Part shown: in pieces, positions 43,599 to 52,019 of the stretch
Position numbering within the stretch: position 1 is the first letter of the stretch
How the letters are laid out: every line of letters starts with the position of its first letter
From: JBQTII01 sp052388275
GTDB taxonomy: Bacteria > Actinomycetota > Actinomycetes > Sporichthyales > Sporichthyaceae
Assembly (NCBI GenBank): GCA_052388275.1
Contig: JBQTII010000018.1
Span: 1 to 61,485, forward strand
Direction: 5' to 3'
Length of the DNA: 61,485 nt
Program-made: the position numbers and the translations under genes
Notes under the pieces: model-generated
Databases searched by the model: none
Seen by the model: only the letters and a program-made list of their open reading frames with translations
What the model was told of the DNA's origin: nothing

Positions 43599-43814
43599 TC
43601 ATGGTGGGCACGTTCGAGATCGGGCGACCGTCAGGAGTATCCACGGCGCATCCGCCCGGTAGAAGTCCGCCAACCGGTCCATTGCCGAGTACACGAACAG
43701 CGCCACCCGGCCATCGGCGAGCTTGATCAGCTCCAGCCGTGACAGACCGTCATCCCTGGCCAACTGTGTTGGTGCGTACACCACTGGTGGGAATGTCGCG
43801 GAACCTCCGCTCAT
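43599..43814 (-). CDS. SseB/SAV_915-like protein, probably frameshifted
   Basis: The uninterrupted frame encodes 71 residues: YAPTQLARDDGLSRLELIKL and GRVALFVYSAMDRLADFYRA, then PWILLTVAR, which resemble the small SseB-like/SAV_915 proteins often found beside type VII effector genes. It ends early in RSRTCPP. One base removed near 43623 restores a protein of about 100 residues ending at 43511 and overlapping the next gene by four bases, which would be normal operon spacing. Either a sequencing error or a real truncation. GGGAGGAG lies just before the ATG. Confidence 0.62.
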   Translation of the reverse strand: MSGGSATFPPVVYAPTQLARDDGLSRLELIKLADGRVALFVYSAMDRLADFYRADAPWILLTVARSRTCPP

Positions 43815-43852
43815 GGCCTCCTCCCCGCACGCCAGTGCCAGCCTACTCGCGT

Positions 43853-43910
43853 CTTCTGCCCGCGAGTGGGGCTATCGCCGCGCGGCAATAGCCCCACTCG
43901 CAGGCAGAAG
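43853..43910. terminator. 58-bp long hairpin after parC
   Basis: CTTCTGCC / GGCAGAAG and GCGAGTGGGGCTAT / ATAGCCCCACTCGC pair with one mismatch between them, and an inner GCCG/CGGC closes a two-base loop. It follows the parC stop and precedes the SseB-like gene on the minus strand, so it probably ends the parC transcript. Confidence 0.75.
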
Positions 43911-43923
43911 TGGCGGACGCGTC

Positions 43924-46356
43924 TTAGGTGGTGAGGGACGGCCCACCTAGCGCGGCAATGGGCTTGTCGAGGCGGATACCCGCACCGTCTCGACGGCCCT
44001 CTGCGGCTGGAAGGGGGATCGGTGTGCCCGTCGGACCACAAGCCTTGGCCGGCGTCGGCCCGGCCCAGCCGAGGGTGAGGGTGTCCTCGCCCTTGAGGAA
44101 GCGGTGGCATCGCACCCCGCCGGTCCCGCGGCCTTTGCCCGGGTATTCCGCGACGGGGGTGAGTTTGATCGTGCCGAACCCGTCATCCAGGGTGCCGGTG
44201 CTGCCCGCGATGGTGACCAGAACCGACTCGGCGGCGGGCTCGACGCTGCCGAACCAGAGCACGGAGGCATTGGACGCGAGGCGGATCCCTGCCATCCCGG
44301 CGGCCGAGCGACCTTGCGCGCTGACGCCGGCGACGCCGAAGCGCAGCAGTTGGGCGTCGGAGGTGACGAACACCAGGTCCGCGCCCTCGTCCGGCTGGGC
44401 GATCCCGACGACGCGGTCTCCGGGCCGCAGGGCGATGATCTCCCAATCCTCACCCCTCACCGGGACGTCGTACTTCAGGCGCTTGACGATCCCGGCGGCG
44501 GTGCCGATCGCCAGCGGCGGCGCCGCGGGGTCCAAGCTGGCGAGCCCGATGACCTGCTCGCCCTTAATCAGCGCGGCGAACTCGGTGACCGTGCCACCGC
44601 CGGAGAGGGCGGGCGGGCTCGCGGTGGGCGGCAGCGAGGGCATGTCGGTGACGGGTACGCGCAGCATGCGCCCGGTGGAGGTCACCACGCCGATGAACCC
44701 GCGGGCAGTCGCCGGGACACACGAACGGATCACGTCGTGCTTGGCGCGCGAGCCCTCGCTCGGCAGCGGATCCGCGGTCGTGGTGCGTGCGAGCAGGCCC
44801 GTAGCGGAGAGCAGCACCCAGCAGGGGTCGTCGGTGATCTCCAGGGGCACCGCGGCGGCCGGCATCCCGGCGGCCTCCAGGAGTACCGTGCGACGTGGGT
44901 CGCCGTGGGCCTCGGCGATGGCCTTGAGTTCGCTGCTCACGGTCTTGCGTAACAAGGCGTCAGATTCCAGGATCGCGGTGAGCTCGGCGATGCGTTCGCG
45001 AAGCTCGCCCTGCTCGCGGGTGAGTTCGAGGTTGTCATAGCGGGTCAGGCGGCGCAGGGGAGTGTCCAGGATGTAGGTCGACTGGATCTCGGACAGGTCG
45101 AAGATCTCCATAAGGCGGGTCTTGGCGCTCACGCTGTCGTCGCTGGTGCGGATGACCGCAATGACCTCGTCGATGTTGAGCAGCGCGATCAGCAGACCGT
45201 CGACCAGGTGCAGACGATCAATGGCCTTGCCCCGCTGGAACGCACTGCGCCGGCGCACCACGGTGAAGCGGTGGTCCAGGTAGACCGCCAGCAGCTCCTT
45301 CAGGCCCAGGGTGAGCGGCTGGCCGTCGACGAGCGCGACGTTGTTGATGGCGAACGAGTCCTCCATCGGGGTTTGGCGATACAGCTCGGCCAGTACCGCG
45401 TCGGGGTTGAACCCGCCCTTGACCTTGATGACGAGGTTGAGTCCGCGTTCGCCGTCGGACAGGTCGGTGATCTCGGAGATCCCGGCCAGCTTGCGCACGG
45501 TGACGAGGTCCTTGATCCGGGCGATGACCTTCTCCGGTCCGACGCCGTACGGGAGTTCGGTGACGACGATCGCCTTCTGACGTGTCGTCACTGCCTCGAT
45601 GTGGGCCTTGGCCCGGATCTTGAAGCTACCTCGGCCGTTCTCGTAGGCGTCCCGAATCCCGTCGAGTCCGATGATGGTTCCGCCGGTGGGAAGGTCCGGC
45701 CCGGGGATGAAGCGCATAAGTTCGTCGAGATCGGCCTTCGGGTGGTTGATCAGGTGCCTCGCCGCGGCGATAACCTCGCCGAGGTTGTGCGGGGCCATGT
45801 TGGTAGCCATCCCGACCGCGATGCCCGCCGCGCCGTTGACCAGCAGGTTCGGGTACGCGGCCGGCAGTACCGCGGGTTCGGCCTCCCGGCCGTCATAGTT
45901 GGGGGCGAAATCGACAGTGTCCTCGTGGATCGAGCGGACCAGATCCATCGCGGCTGCCGTGAGCCGACACTCGGTGTAGCGCATCGCCGCCGGGCCGTCG
46001 TCGAGCGAGCCGAAGTTGCCCTGCGGGTGCACCAGGGGCAGTCGCATGGAGAACGGTTGCGCCATGCGCACCAGCGCGTCGTAGATCGCGCCGTCACCAT
46101 GCGGGTGCAGGCGGCCCATGACCTCACCGACGACGCGGGCGCTCTTGACCGTCGCGTTCTCCGGGCGCAGGCCCATCTCGGCCATCTGGAACAGGATCCG
46201 GCGGTGCACGGGCTTGAGGCCGTCGCGCGCGTCCGGCAGGGCCCGGGAGTAGATGACGGAGTACGCGTACTCCAGGAACGAGCCGGACATCTCGGCGGCG
46301 ACGTCGGTCTCGATGATCTGCTCGCCGGGGTGGGTCGGGGGAGAAGGGTGCGCCAT
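43924..46356 (-). CDS. parC: Type IIA DNA topoisomerase subunit A (ParC/second GyrA)
   Basis: An 810-residue breakage-reunion subunit. YSVIYSRALPDARDGLKPVH and GRLHPHGDGAIYDALVRMAQ are the quinolone-region motifs, and AAMRYTECRLT carries the active-site Tyr. The C-terminal beta-pinwheel lacks a proper GyrA box (the nearest match is AQGRSAAGM), which favours a topoisomerase IV-like rather than supercoiling role. GTG/ATG alternatives exist; ATG 46356 is used, eight codons inside the longest frame. Partner is ParE at 34739, on the opposite strand 7 kb away. A hairpin terminator follows. Confidence 0.92.
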   Translation of the reverse strand: MAHPSPPTHPGEQIIETDVAAEMSGSFLEYAYSVIYSRALPDARDGLKPVHRRILFQMAEMGLRPENATVKSARVVGEVMGRLHPHGDGAIYDALVRMAQPFSMRLPLVHPQGNFGSLDDGPAAMRYTECRLTAAAMDLVRSIHEDTVDFAPNYDGREAEPAVLPAAYPNLLVNGAAGIAVGMATNMAPHNLGEVIAAARHLINHPKADLDELMRFIPGPDLPTGGTIIGLDGIRDAYENGRGSFKIRAKAHIEAVTTRQKAIVVTELPYGVGPEKVIARIKDLVTVRKLAGISEITDLSDGERGLNLVIKVKGGFNPDAVLAELYRQTPMEDSFAINNVALVDGQPLTLGLKELLAVYLDHRFTVVRRRSAFQRGKAIDRLHLVDGLLIALLNIDEVIAVIRTSDDSVSAKTRLMEIFDLSEIQSTYILDTPLRRLTRYDNLELTREQGELRERIAELTAILESDALLRKTVSSELKAIAEAHGDPRRTVLLEAAGMPAAAVPLEITDDPCWVLLSATGLLARTTTADPLPSEGSRAKHDVIRSCVPATARGFIGVVTSTGRMLRVPVTDMPSLPPTASPPALSGGGTVTEFAALIKGEQVIGLASLDPAAPPLAIGTAAGIVKRLKYDVPVRGEDWEIIALRPGDRVVGIAQPDEGADLVFVTSDAQLLRFGVAGVSAQGRSAAGMAGIRLASNASVLWFGSVEPAAESVLVTIAGSTGTLDDGFGTIKLTPVAEYPGKGRGTGGVRCHRFLKGEDTLTLGWAGPTPAKACGPTGTPIPLPAAEGRRDGAGIRLDKPIAALGGPSLTT

Positions 46357-46398
46357 GCGCTCGATTCTCCCCGGTGCCAAGGGAACCGGGCAGCAGCG

Positions 46399-46460
46399 GC
46401 GCGCGAGGGGCGCGCGAGGGGCGTGAGGGGCGCGAGGGGAACGAGGGGAACGAGGGGCCC
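46399..46460. repeat. Short degenerate GAGGGG-type tandem repeat upstream of parC
   Basis: About seven units of 8-10 bp built on GAGGGGCGC / GAGGGGAAC lie between the parC start and a family-B cluster. Nothing beyond the repeat itself is recognised, though the parC promoter should be in or near it. Confidence 0.75.
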
Positions 46461-46476
46461 CGGTTACCTCCGCTCA

Positions 46477-46560
46477 GCTCATTCATGAGCGGGCGACCGG
46501 ATTCGGGCCTCGAAAGTGGTCGCCGGCGCATGGAAGTGCCCCGCCGGCTCATCAATGAGC
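46477..46560. repeat. Family-B palindromes, 70 bp apart
   Basis: GCTCATTCATGAGC at 46477-46490 and GCTCATCAATGAGC at 46547-46560 are 70 bp apart. The unit body contains GGGCGACCGGATTCGGGCCT and CGAAAGTGGTCGCCGGCGCA, matching the 16-kb cluster. The cluster lies in the divergent spacer between parC and the DUF5998 gene. Confidence 0.9.
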
Positions 46561-46641
46561 GGGCGGGGAGCGATGAGGCCCCCGACGCCCGAGGGTCGGC
46601 GGGGCGCGGGGGACTGCGCGACCGGTGCAAGGATGGGCGCC

Positions 46642-47226
46642 ATGGCGGACACCGGCGTTTCCCAGCACCTGCGGCGGGCGATTCAGCGCGGGGGTTACTA
46701 CCCCGAGCTGGTGGCCGAGGGCATCGAGGTGGCGGCAGGAAGGGAACCGATCCGCTCCTACCTGGTGCACCAGGAGACCACGCTGGACAGCGAGGAGATC
46801 CGCCGCCACGTCACCGTGCTGGCGCTGACCCCGACGCGCCTGATCGTGGGGCACACCGACGAGCACCCCTCCGACGAGCACAGTCCGCTCCCGCACGCCA
46901 CCACGTCCACCGAGAGCCTGGCGCTGAGCCGAATCAGCGCGGTCGTGCTCAGCCGCACGGTCGCCGATCCCGCCCGCTACAAGGTCGGCACGGCCCCGAC
47001 CGAGGTTGTCCTCACGGTGGGCTGGGGAGCCGTCAGCCGGATCGATGTGGAACCCGCGAGCTGCGGGGACCCGCAGTGCGAGGCCGACCACGGCTACACC
47101 GGCACCGTCAGCAGCGACGACCTGTCCGTACGGGTCAGTGAGGCAGGTGACGGCCGGGAGGCGGTGGCGGAGATGCTGGCCTTCGCCGGCGCTCTGTCGG
47201 CCGCGGTCGGCGCGGTCGCCGGGTGA
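46642..47226 (+). CDS. DUF5998 family protein
   Basis: A 194-residue cytosolic protein of the actinobacterial DUF5998 family: VSQHLRRAIQRGGYYPELVA, RSYLVHQETTLDSEEIRRHV, LTPTRLIVGHTDEHP and CGDPQCEADHGYTG. The last segment has Cys and His residues that might bind metal. Function unknown. ATG 46642 is preceded by AAGGA and gives the conserved start; the frame is open back to 46516 through repeat DNA. Its stop overlaps the start of the phosphodiesterase-like gene by GTGA, so the two are coupled; the pair lies beside parC in many actinobacteria. Confidence 0.83.
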   Translation: MADTGVSQHLRRAIQRGGYYPELVAEGIEVAAGREPIRSYLVHQETTLDSEEIRRHVTVLALTPTRLIVGHTDEHPSDEHSPLPHATTSTESLALSRISAVVLSRTVADPARYKVGTAPTEVVLTVGWGAVSRIDVEPASCGDPQCEADHGYTGTVSSDDLSVRVSEAGDGREAVAEMLAFAGALSAAVGAVAG

Positions 47227-48365
47227 GTTCACCCGCCCTCCCGGCGCCGCCGGTCTACGGGAGCGCCGCCCTCGCTGACCTCATGCCCTCGGTGCTGGGC
47301 GCCTTGGGCGTGCCAGGGGAGGCGGGCCCGCTCGAGCTGGACCTACCGGAACGGGTCGCGGTGTTGCTGGTGGACGGCCTCGGCCTGGACCATGTGCGGG
47401 CGCATCCCGAGCAGGCACCGTACCTAGCGTCGTTGCTTGGCGAGGGCCGTGCGCTCTCGGCCGGATTTCCTTCCACGACGGCGACCTCCTTGACCTCGCT
47501 CGGAACCGGGCTCCCGCCAGGGAGCCACGGGGTCCTGGGTCTGGCGACCAAGGGCCCGGACGGGCGGCTGCTCAACGCCTTGCGCTGGGACCCCAAGGTG
47601 GTGGACCCGGCGCTGTGGCAGCCCAACGCCACCGTCTTCGAGCGGGCTGCTGCCGCTGGGGTGCGGGTGCGCTCCTTCGGGCCCGGCAAGTTCTCCGCCA
47701 GCGGCCTGAACGGGGCGGCCTTTCGCGGCGTCGAGGTCAGCGGGTGCGAGTCCGCGGGCGAGTTGGCGGCCGAGACCCTCGACGCGCTGGCGGACCGCCC
47801 GCGCGCGGGCCGGGTGCTCGCCTACACCTATTACGGCGACCTGGATGCGACGGGACACCGGCGCGGAGTCGGGTCAGCGGCCTGGCGCCACCAGCTCGCC
47901 CACGTGGACATGCTGGCCATGCAGATCGGGACCGCGCTGCCGCCGGGCGCCTCGCTGCTGATCACCGCCGATCACGGCATGGTCGACCTGGATCCGGCGC
48001 AGCAGGTCGACTACGACGCCGAACCCACCTTGCGCGCGGGCGTGTCGTTGCTGGCGGGCGAACCGCGGGCCCGCTACGTCTACGCCGCCCCCGCAGCGGC
48101 GGCCGATGTGCTGGCCGCGTGGCAGGACCGTCTGGGCCCGACGTGGTGGGTCTGCACTCGCTCCGACGCGGTTGCTGCGGGGTGGTTCGGCCCCGTGCAT
48201 GAGTCGATGCTGGAACGCATCGGTGACGTCGTGGCGGTGGCCGCCGGGCCCGGCAGTGTCATCGCCACCCGGAGCGAGCCGGCGTTCGTCGCCCGCATGA
48301 TCGGCATGCACGGTTCGCTCACCCAGGCCGAGCTCGCGGTGCCCTTGCTCCTCGCTCGGGGATGA
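47223..48365 (+). CDS. Alkaline-phosphatase-superfamily nucleotide pyrophosphatase/phosphodiesterase
   Basis: A 380-residue metal-dependent hydrolase. VAVLLVDGLGLDHVRAHPEQ holds the first metal-binding Asp, GFPSTTATSLTSLGTG the nucleophilic Thr, and TYYGDLDATGHRRG with LLITADHGMVDLD the remaining Asp/His metal ligands, in the pattern of nucleotide pyrophosphatase/phosphodiesterases. No signal peptide is present. A C-terminal MHGSLTQAELAVPLL also fits the family. Substrate unknown. GTG start overlaps the DUF5998 stop. Confidence 0.87.
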   Translation: MSSPALPAPPVYGSAALADLMPSVLGALGVPGEAGPLELDLPERVAVLLVDGLGLDHVRAHPEQAPYLASLLGEGRALSAGFPSTTATSLTSLGTGLPPGSHGVLGLATKGPDGRLLNALRWDPKVVDPALWQPNATVFERAAAAGVRVRSFGPGKFSASGLNGAAFRGVEVSGCESAGELAAETLDALADRPRAGRVLAYTYYGDLDATGHRRGVGSAAWRHQLAHVDMLAMQIGTALPPGASLLITADHGMVDLDPAQQVDYDAEPTLRAGVSLLAGEPRARYVYAAPAAAADVLAAWQDRLGPTWWVCTRSDAVAAGWFGPVHESMLERIGDVVAVAAGPGSVIATRSEPAFVARMIGMHGSLTQAELAVPLLLARG

Positions 48366-48513
48366 CCTGGCCGACCAGGGGACCGACCGTGCCATCTCCG
48401 CGTCCGCTGTAGCGCCCCTACGTTGCTCAGGGAGGGCCTGGGTGGGCCGGTCGCGGCCGGCGGAGAGGATGATTCGAGGTCCCGTCGCAATCACGCAGTA
48501 GAGGTGGGCGTCG

Positions 48514-49767
48514 ATGTTGGAGCGCACGCTGGCGCAGAGCCTCGATGATGCCGACCCGCTGGCGGACTTTCGTGATCGGTTCGTTCAGGACGACCCGGGG
48601 CTCATCTACCTCGACGGGAACTCGCTCGGCCGCCTCCCAGCCAGCACCGCCGAACGGCTGCGTGCGGTGGTGGAGAGTGAGTGGGGCGCAGGGCTCGTGC
48701 GCTGCTGGCCGGACTGGATCGAGCTGCCCACCCGGGTCGGTGACGCGATCGGTGAGCACCTGCTCGGCGCCCGACCGGGCGAGGTCGTGGTCAGTGACTC
48801 CACCACCGTCAACCTCTACAAGCTGGCCGTCGCCGCGCTGGACGCCCGGCCCGGCGCTCGCGTCAGCGTGACCGATGACGACTACTTCCCGACCGACCGC
48901 TACGACCTCGACGGTGTGGCCGCGGCGCGCGGACTCCAGGTTCGGCTGGTCCCGTCCGACCCGGTGCACGGTCCTGCGATCGCCGATGTGGCCGCCGTCC
49001 TGGGCGCCGACGTGGCGCTGGTCTCGCTCTCCCACGTCGCCTACCGCTCCGGCGCAATGCTCGACCTGGCCGCCATCACCGCTGCCGCGCACGAGGTGGG
49101 GGCACTGACGCTGTGGGACCTGAGCCATTCAGCCGGTTCGGTTCCGGTCGACCTGACCGCGGCCGGCGCCGACCTGGCCGTGGGCTGCACCTACAAATAC
49201 CTCAATGGCGGCCCCGGCGCCCCGGCATTCCTCTACGTCCGCCGGGAATTGCAGGGCCAGCTGCGCCAGCCGATCTGGGGCTGGTTCGGCCAGCGCGATC
49301 AGTTCGCGATGGGGCAGCGCTACGACCCCGAGTCCGATATCCGGGCCGCCCTGACCGGAACTCCGGCGGTCCTGGGCCTGGTCGCCGTCGAGGAAGGAGC
49401 GCTCCTGCTCGCCGAGGCCGGGATCGGGTGCCTGCGCACCAAGGGGATGGCGCTGACGTCCTTGCTGTGCGAACTGGTCGAGGATCGCCTCGCGCCGCTC
49501 GGGTTCACCGTGGCCAGCCCGCGAGATCCCGAACGTCGCGGCTCACATCTGACGTTGCACCACGAACATGCCTGGGGGATCTGCCGGGCGCTCGCAGCCG
49601 AGGCCGCGGTTGTCGCGGACTACCGCGAGCCGGAGCGCCTGCGGCTGGGACCGGCCCCGCTGTACACACGCTTCGTCGACATATGGGACGCGGTGGACCG
49701 GATCCGCCGCCTTGTCGAGTCCGGCGCGCACCTGCCCTACGACAGTCCCCGCCCCCGCGTGACCTGA
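48514..49767 (+). CDS. kynU: Kynureninase (PLP-dependent)
   Basis: A 417-residue fold-type I PLP enzyme that splits kynurenine to anthranilate and alanine in tryptophan breakdown. IYLDGNSLGRLPAST and VVSDSTTVNLYKL are kynureninase signatures, LTLWDLSHSAGSVPVDL holds the Asp that contacts the pyridine nitrogen, and GCTYKYLNGGPGAPAFLYV contains the PLP lysine (about residue 228). ATG 48514 has GAGGTG upstream. No other kynurenine-pathway gene is in the window; the gene has its own 149-bp upstream spacer and ends in a repeat plus hairpin. Confidence 0.93.
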   Translation: MLERTLAQSLDDADPLADFRDRFVQDDPGLIYLDGNSLGRLPASTAERLRAVVESEWGAGLVRCWPDWIELPTRVGDAIGEHLLGARPGEVVVSDSTTVNLYKLAVAALDARPGARVSVTDDDYFPTDRYDLDGVAAARGLQVRLVPSDPVHGPAIADVAAVLGADVALVSLSHVAYRSGAMLDLAAITAAAHEVGALTLWDLSHSAGSVPVDLTAAGADLAVGCTYKYLNGGPGAPAFLYVRRELQGQLRQPIWGWFGQRDQFAMGQRYDPESDIRAALTGTPAVLGLVAVEEGALLLAEAGIGCLRTKGMALTSLLCELVEDRLAPLGFTVASPRDPERRGSHLTLHHEHAWGICRALAAEAAVVADYREPERLRLGPAPLYTRFVDIWDAVDRIRRLVESGAHLPYDSPRPRVT

Positions 49768-49825
49768 GCCTCGCGCCCCGAACAGCCTCGCGCCCCGAAC
49801 AGCCTCGCGCCCCGAACAGCCTCGC
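49767..49825. repeat. 17-bp tandem repeat, 3.4 copies
   Basis: AGCCTCGCGCCCCGAAC is repeated exactly three times from 49767 with an eight-base partial copy, immediately after the kynureninase stop codon. Confidence 0.92.
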
Positions 49826-49829
49826 CTGT

Positions 49830-49890
49830 CGTCACTTGCGTACGCCCACCAGCCCGCCGGCGGGCTGATAGGCGTACGCAGCGGATGACG
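49830..49890. terminator. Long nested hairpin between convergent genes
   Basis: CGTCA/TGACG, TGCGTACGCC/GGCGTACGCA and AGCCCGCC/GGCGGGCT are nested with CACC and GATA as the only internal loop. It separates the ends of the kynureninase gene and the glycoside-hydrolase-like gene and probably ends both transcripts. Confidence 0.75.
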
Positions 49891-49916
49891 GCCCGAAGGG
49901 GCCGGACCATGCAGCG

Positions 49917-51851
49917 TTACGACGTCGGAGCCGTGGCCGGCTCCGCCGGGGTGGCCGGGGTGGCCGGCTCCGCGGGTGTGGTGCCGGTGGCCGGAGTGCT
50001 CGACGGGGTCGAGGCTTCGCCCGTCGTCGGGGTGCTCGCCGTGCCCGGAGGTACGAACGTCGTCCCGTTCTTCTTCGCCTCCAGGTAGGCCTTGATGTAC
50101 TCCTCGGCCTTGGCCGCGTCCTTGGTGCCCTCGCCAGGGTTCACACCCGGACGGACCAGGGAGTAGACGAGTTCGCCCGGCTGGGAATCGCCCGGGGACA
50201 TGACCTCCAGGGCGGCCGCGGTGTACTTGGACGAGGCGTTCCACAGGTAGAAGCCGTTGACACCGGCGTCGGCCGCGGCCTTGATCTGGGCCTTGACCTC
50301 ATTGACGCCGTAACTCACGCCCAGGGAGAAGTCCTGCAGCCACGGCACGATCGCGCAGTCCGTGCCGAGTACCAGACGGTTGAACTCGATCACCGATCGG
50401 TTCACGATGTCGTAGGGCTGGCTGTTCGGCTTGGCCACGCTGTACTCGCCCGGTCCCCAGTGCGAGGGGTAGACCATCGGGGACAGGAAGTCCAGGTGCT
50501 TCGCGAACTCCGGGATGTCCTGCGCGACCGAGATCGGCGTGAAGGCGGAGATGCCGTACACCGCGGCGCCCACCGTGGCACCGGCAGCCTTGGTGCGCTG
50601 ACCGGCGATCTCGACGAAGTCGACGATCGCCTCGGACGGGGTGCGATCCCCGATACCCGGGTAGAACTGCCCGGTGTTCTCCGGCTTGCGGATGTAGTCG
50701 TACATGATCTGGTCGAAGCCGAGCTTGGCGGCCTCCTCGGCCAGCCCGACGTTGTAGTCGATGACCTCTTGGTTGGCGAAGTTGGTGAAGGACGCGACGC
50801 CGTAGTTGCCGGCGCTGTAGGCCCCACCGGAGGAGTTCTGGATGAGCATGTCCATCTTGCCGTTGCTCACCGCCCACTTGGCCAGCTTGGGGTCGCGGAA
50901 CGCGACGATGCGCCCGGTCACGGTGCCACCGAGGTCGTGAATCTGTTTGAGCGCGTCCGCGGCGACGTAACGGTCCGACCCGGTGCCGGCCGCCTTGGCC
51001 AGCGGCACCTCGGACTGGTAGCCGATGATGCCGTCCTCGTCCTTGATATCGAGCTGGATGTTGTCGATCTTCTTGTCCTTGAGCAGCTGCAGAATCGGCT
51101 CGCGCAGCGTCGAGGAGGCCCAGCCGAACGCGGTCAGGTGCACCGAACGGGCGCCGGAGGCGTTCAGCGTCGGGATGACTGCGGCCTGCTCGGTGACGTT
51201 GCCGGCCGCGTCGGTGGCCACGACCATCGACCCGCGCGGGGCGAGGTCGAAGGCCCGGCTGAACGTGCCGTCCTGCGCCAGCTCGAGGTCGGTCCCGTCG
51301 ATCGAGACCTTGTCCGCGCCCTCGGCCTTGCCGGTGAGCGTGAACGGGGCCTTGGCGTCGACCGGTTCGGTCGGGATGTTCAGGGTGAGGACGGGAGCCG
51401 TCGTGTCCAGGGTGAAGGTCTTCGACGCGGTGGAGCTGCGTCCGGGCAGGCGCCCGTCCTTCGACGCGGACAGCGTGTGCTCACCGTCGGTGAGGCCGGT
51501 CGGGCGAAAGACGATCGCATCGCCCTCCTGGGTGCCCTGAACCGGCGCACCATCGAGCTTGAGGGTGACGTCCGACATCTTCGCGCCGGTGATGGTGAAC
51601 GCGAGATCGGAGACGCTCTGCGCATTCAACGGCGCGGCGCTGGTGTCCTTGTTGGCGACCAGGTCCACAGCGGCCCCGGCACCGAGCGGTGACGCGGCCG
51701 CGCCGACGGCACCGAGCAGCAGCGCCACACCGGTCACGATGGCGACGTTGCGTCCGGTCTTGCGCTTCTTGGTCGGTGCGCCGGCTGAAGCGGTGTCCGG
51801 CTCGCCGGAGGCCCCCCAGGGTGCAGGCGGCGTTGCGTCAGTGCCCGTCAT
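49917..51851 (-). CDS. Secreted putative glycoside hydrolase (DUF4015 type) with Ig-like N-terminal region
   Basis: A 644-residue membrane-anchored exported protein: cytosolic basic segment KKRKTGRN, one helix NVAIVTGVALLLGAVGAAA, then Ig/cadherin-like beta repeats (LTDGEHTLSASKDGRLPG, APFTLTGKAEGADKVSIDG). From about residue 230 there is a TIM-barrel domain like putative GH13-related DUF4015 hydrolases: DNIQLDIKDEDGIIGY, QIMYDYIRKPENTGQFYPG, LDFLSPMVYPSHWGPGEY and NGFYLWNASSKYT. The C-tail is Pro/Thr/Ala-rich. It probably acts on an extracellular polysaccharide. The divergent neighbour encodes a polysaccharide deacetylase. Confidence 0.85.
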   Translation of the reverse strand: MTGTDATPPAPWGASGEPDTASAGAPTKKRKTGRNVAIVTGVALLLGAVGAAASPLGAGAAVDLVANKDTSAAPLNAQSVSDLAFTITGAKMSDVTLKLDGAPVQGTQEGDAIVFRPTGLTDGEHTLSASKDGRLPGRSSTASKTFTLDTTAPVLTLNIPTEPVDAKAPFTLTGKAEGADKVSIDGTDLELAQDGTFSRAFDLAPRGSMVVATDAAGNVTEQAAVIPTLNASGARSVHLTAFGWASSTLREPILQLLKDKKIDNIQLDIKDEDGIIGYQSEVPLAKAAGTGSDRYVAADALKQIHDLGGTVTGRIVAFRDPKLAKWAVSNGKMDMLIQNSSGGAYSAGNYGVASFTNFANQEVIDYNVGLAEEAAKLGFDQIMYDYIRKPENTGQFYPGIGDRTPSEAIVDFVEIAGQRTKAAGATVGAAVYGISAFTPISVAQDIPEFAKHLDFLSPMVYPSHWGPGEYSVAKPNSQPYDIVNRSVIEFNRLVLGTDCAIVPWLQDFSLGVSYGVNEVKAQIKAAADAGVNGFYLWNASSKYTAAALEVMSPGDSQPGELVYSLVRPGVNPGEGTKDAAKAEEYIKAYLEAKKNGTTFVPPGTASTPTTGEASTPSSTPATGTTPAEPATPATPAEPATAPTS

Positions 51852-52019
51852 ATCCCCATCCACCTTTTCGACAGTCCTCGCTCAGCTCGTTGTTGAGCCG
51901 AGTGTGCGAAGTTCCCCCACATTTATGGCCTCGCTGCGTCATGATCGCACTCAACAAGATCGTCTGCACTAGCGTTTGTGCAAGATCTTCAATGCACACC
52001 ACAACGTCAAGGGGGGATT

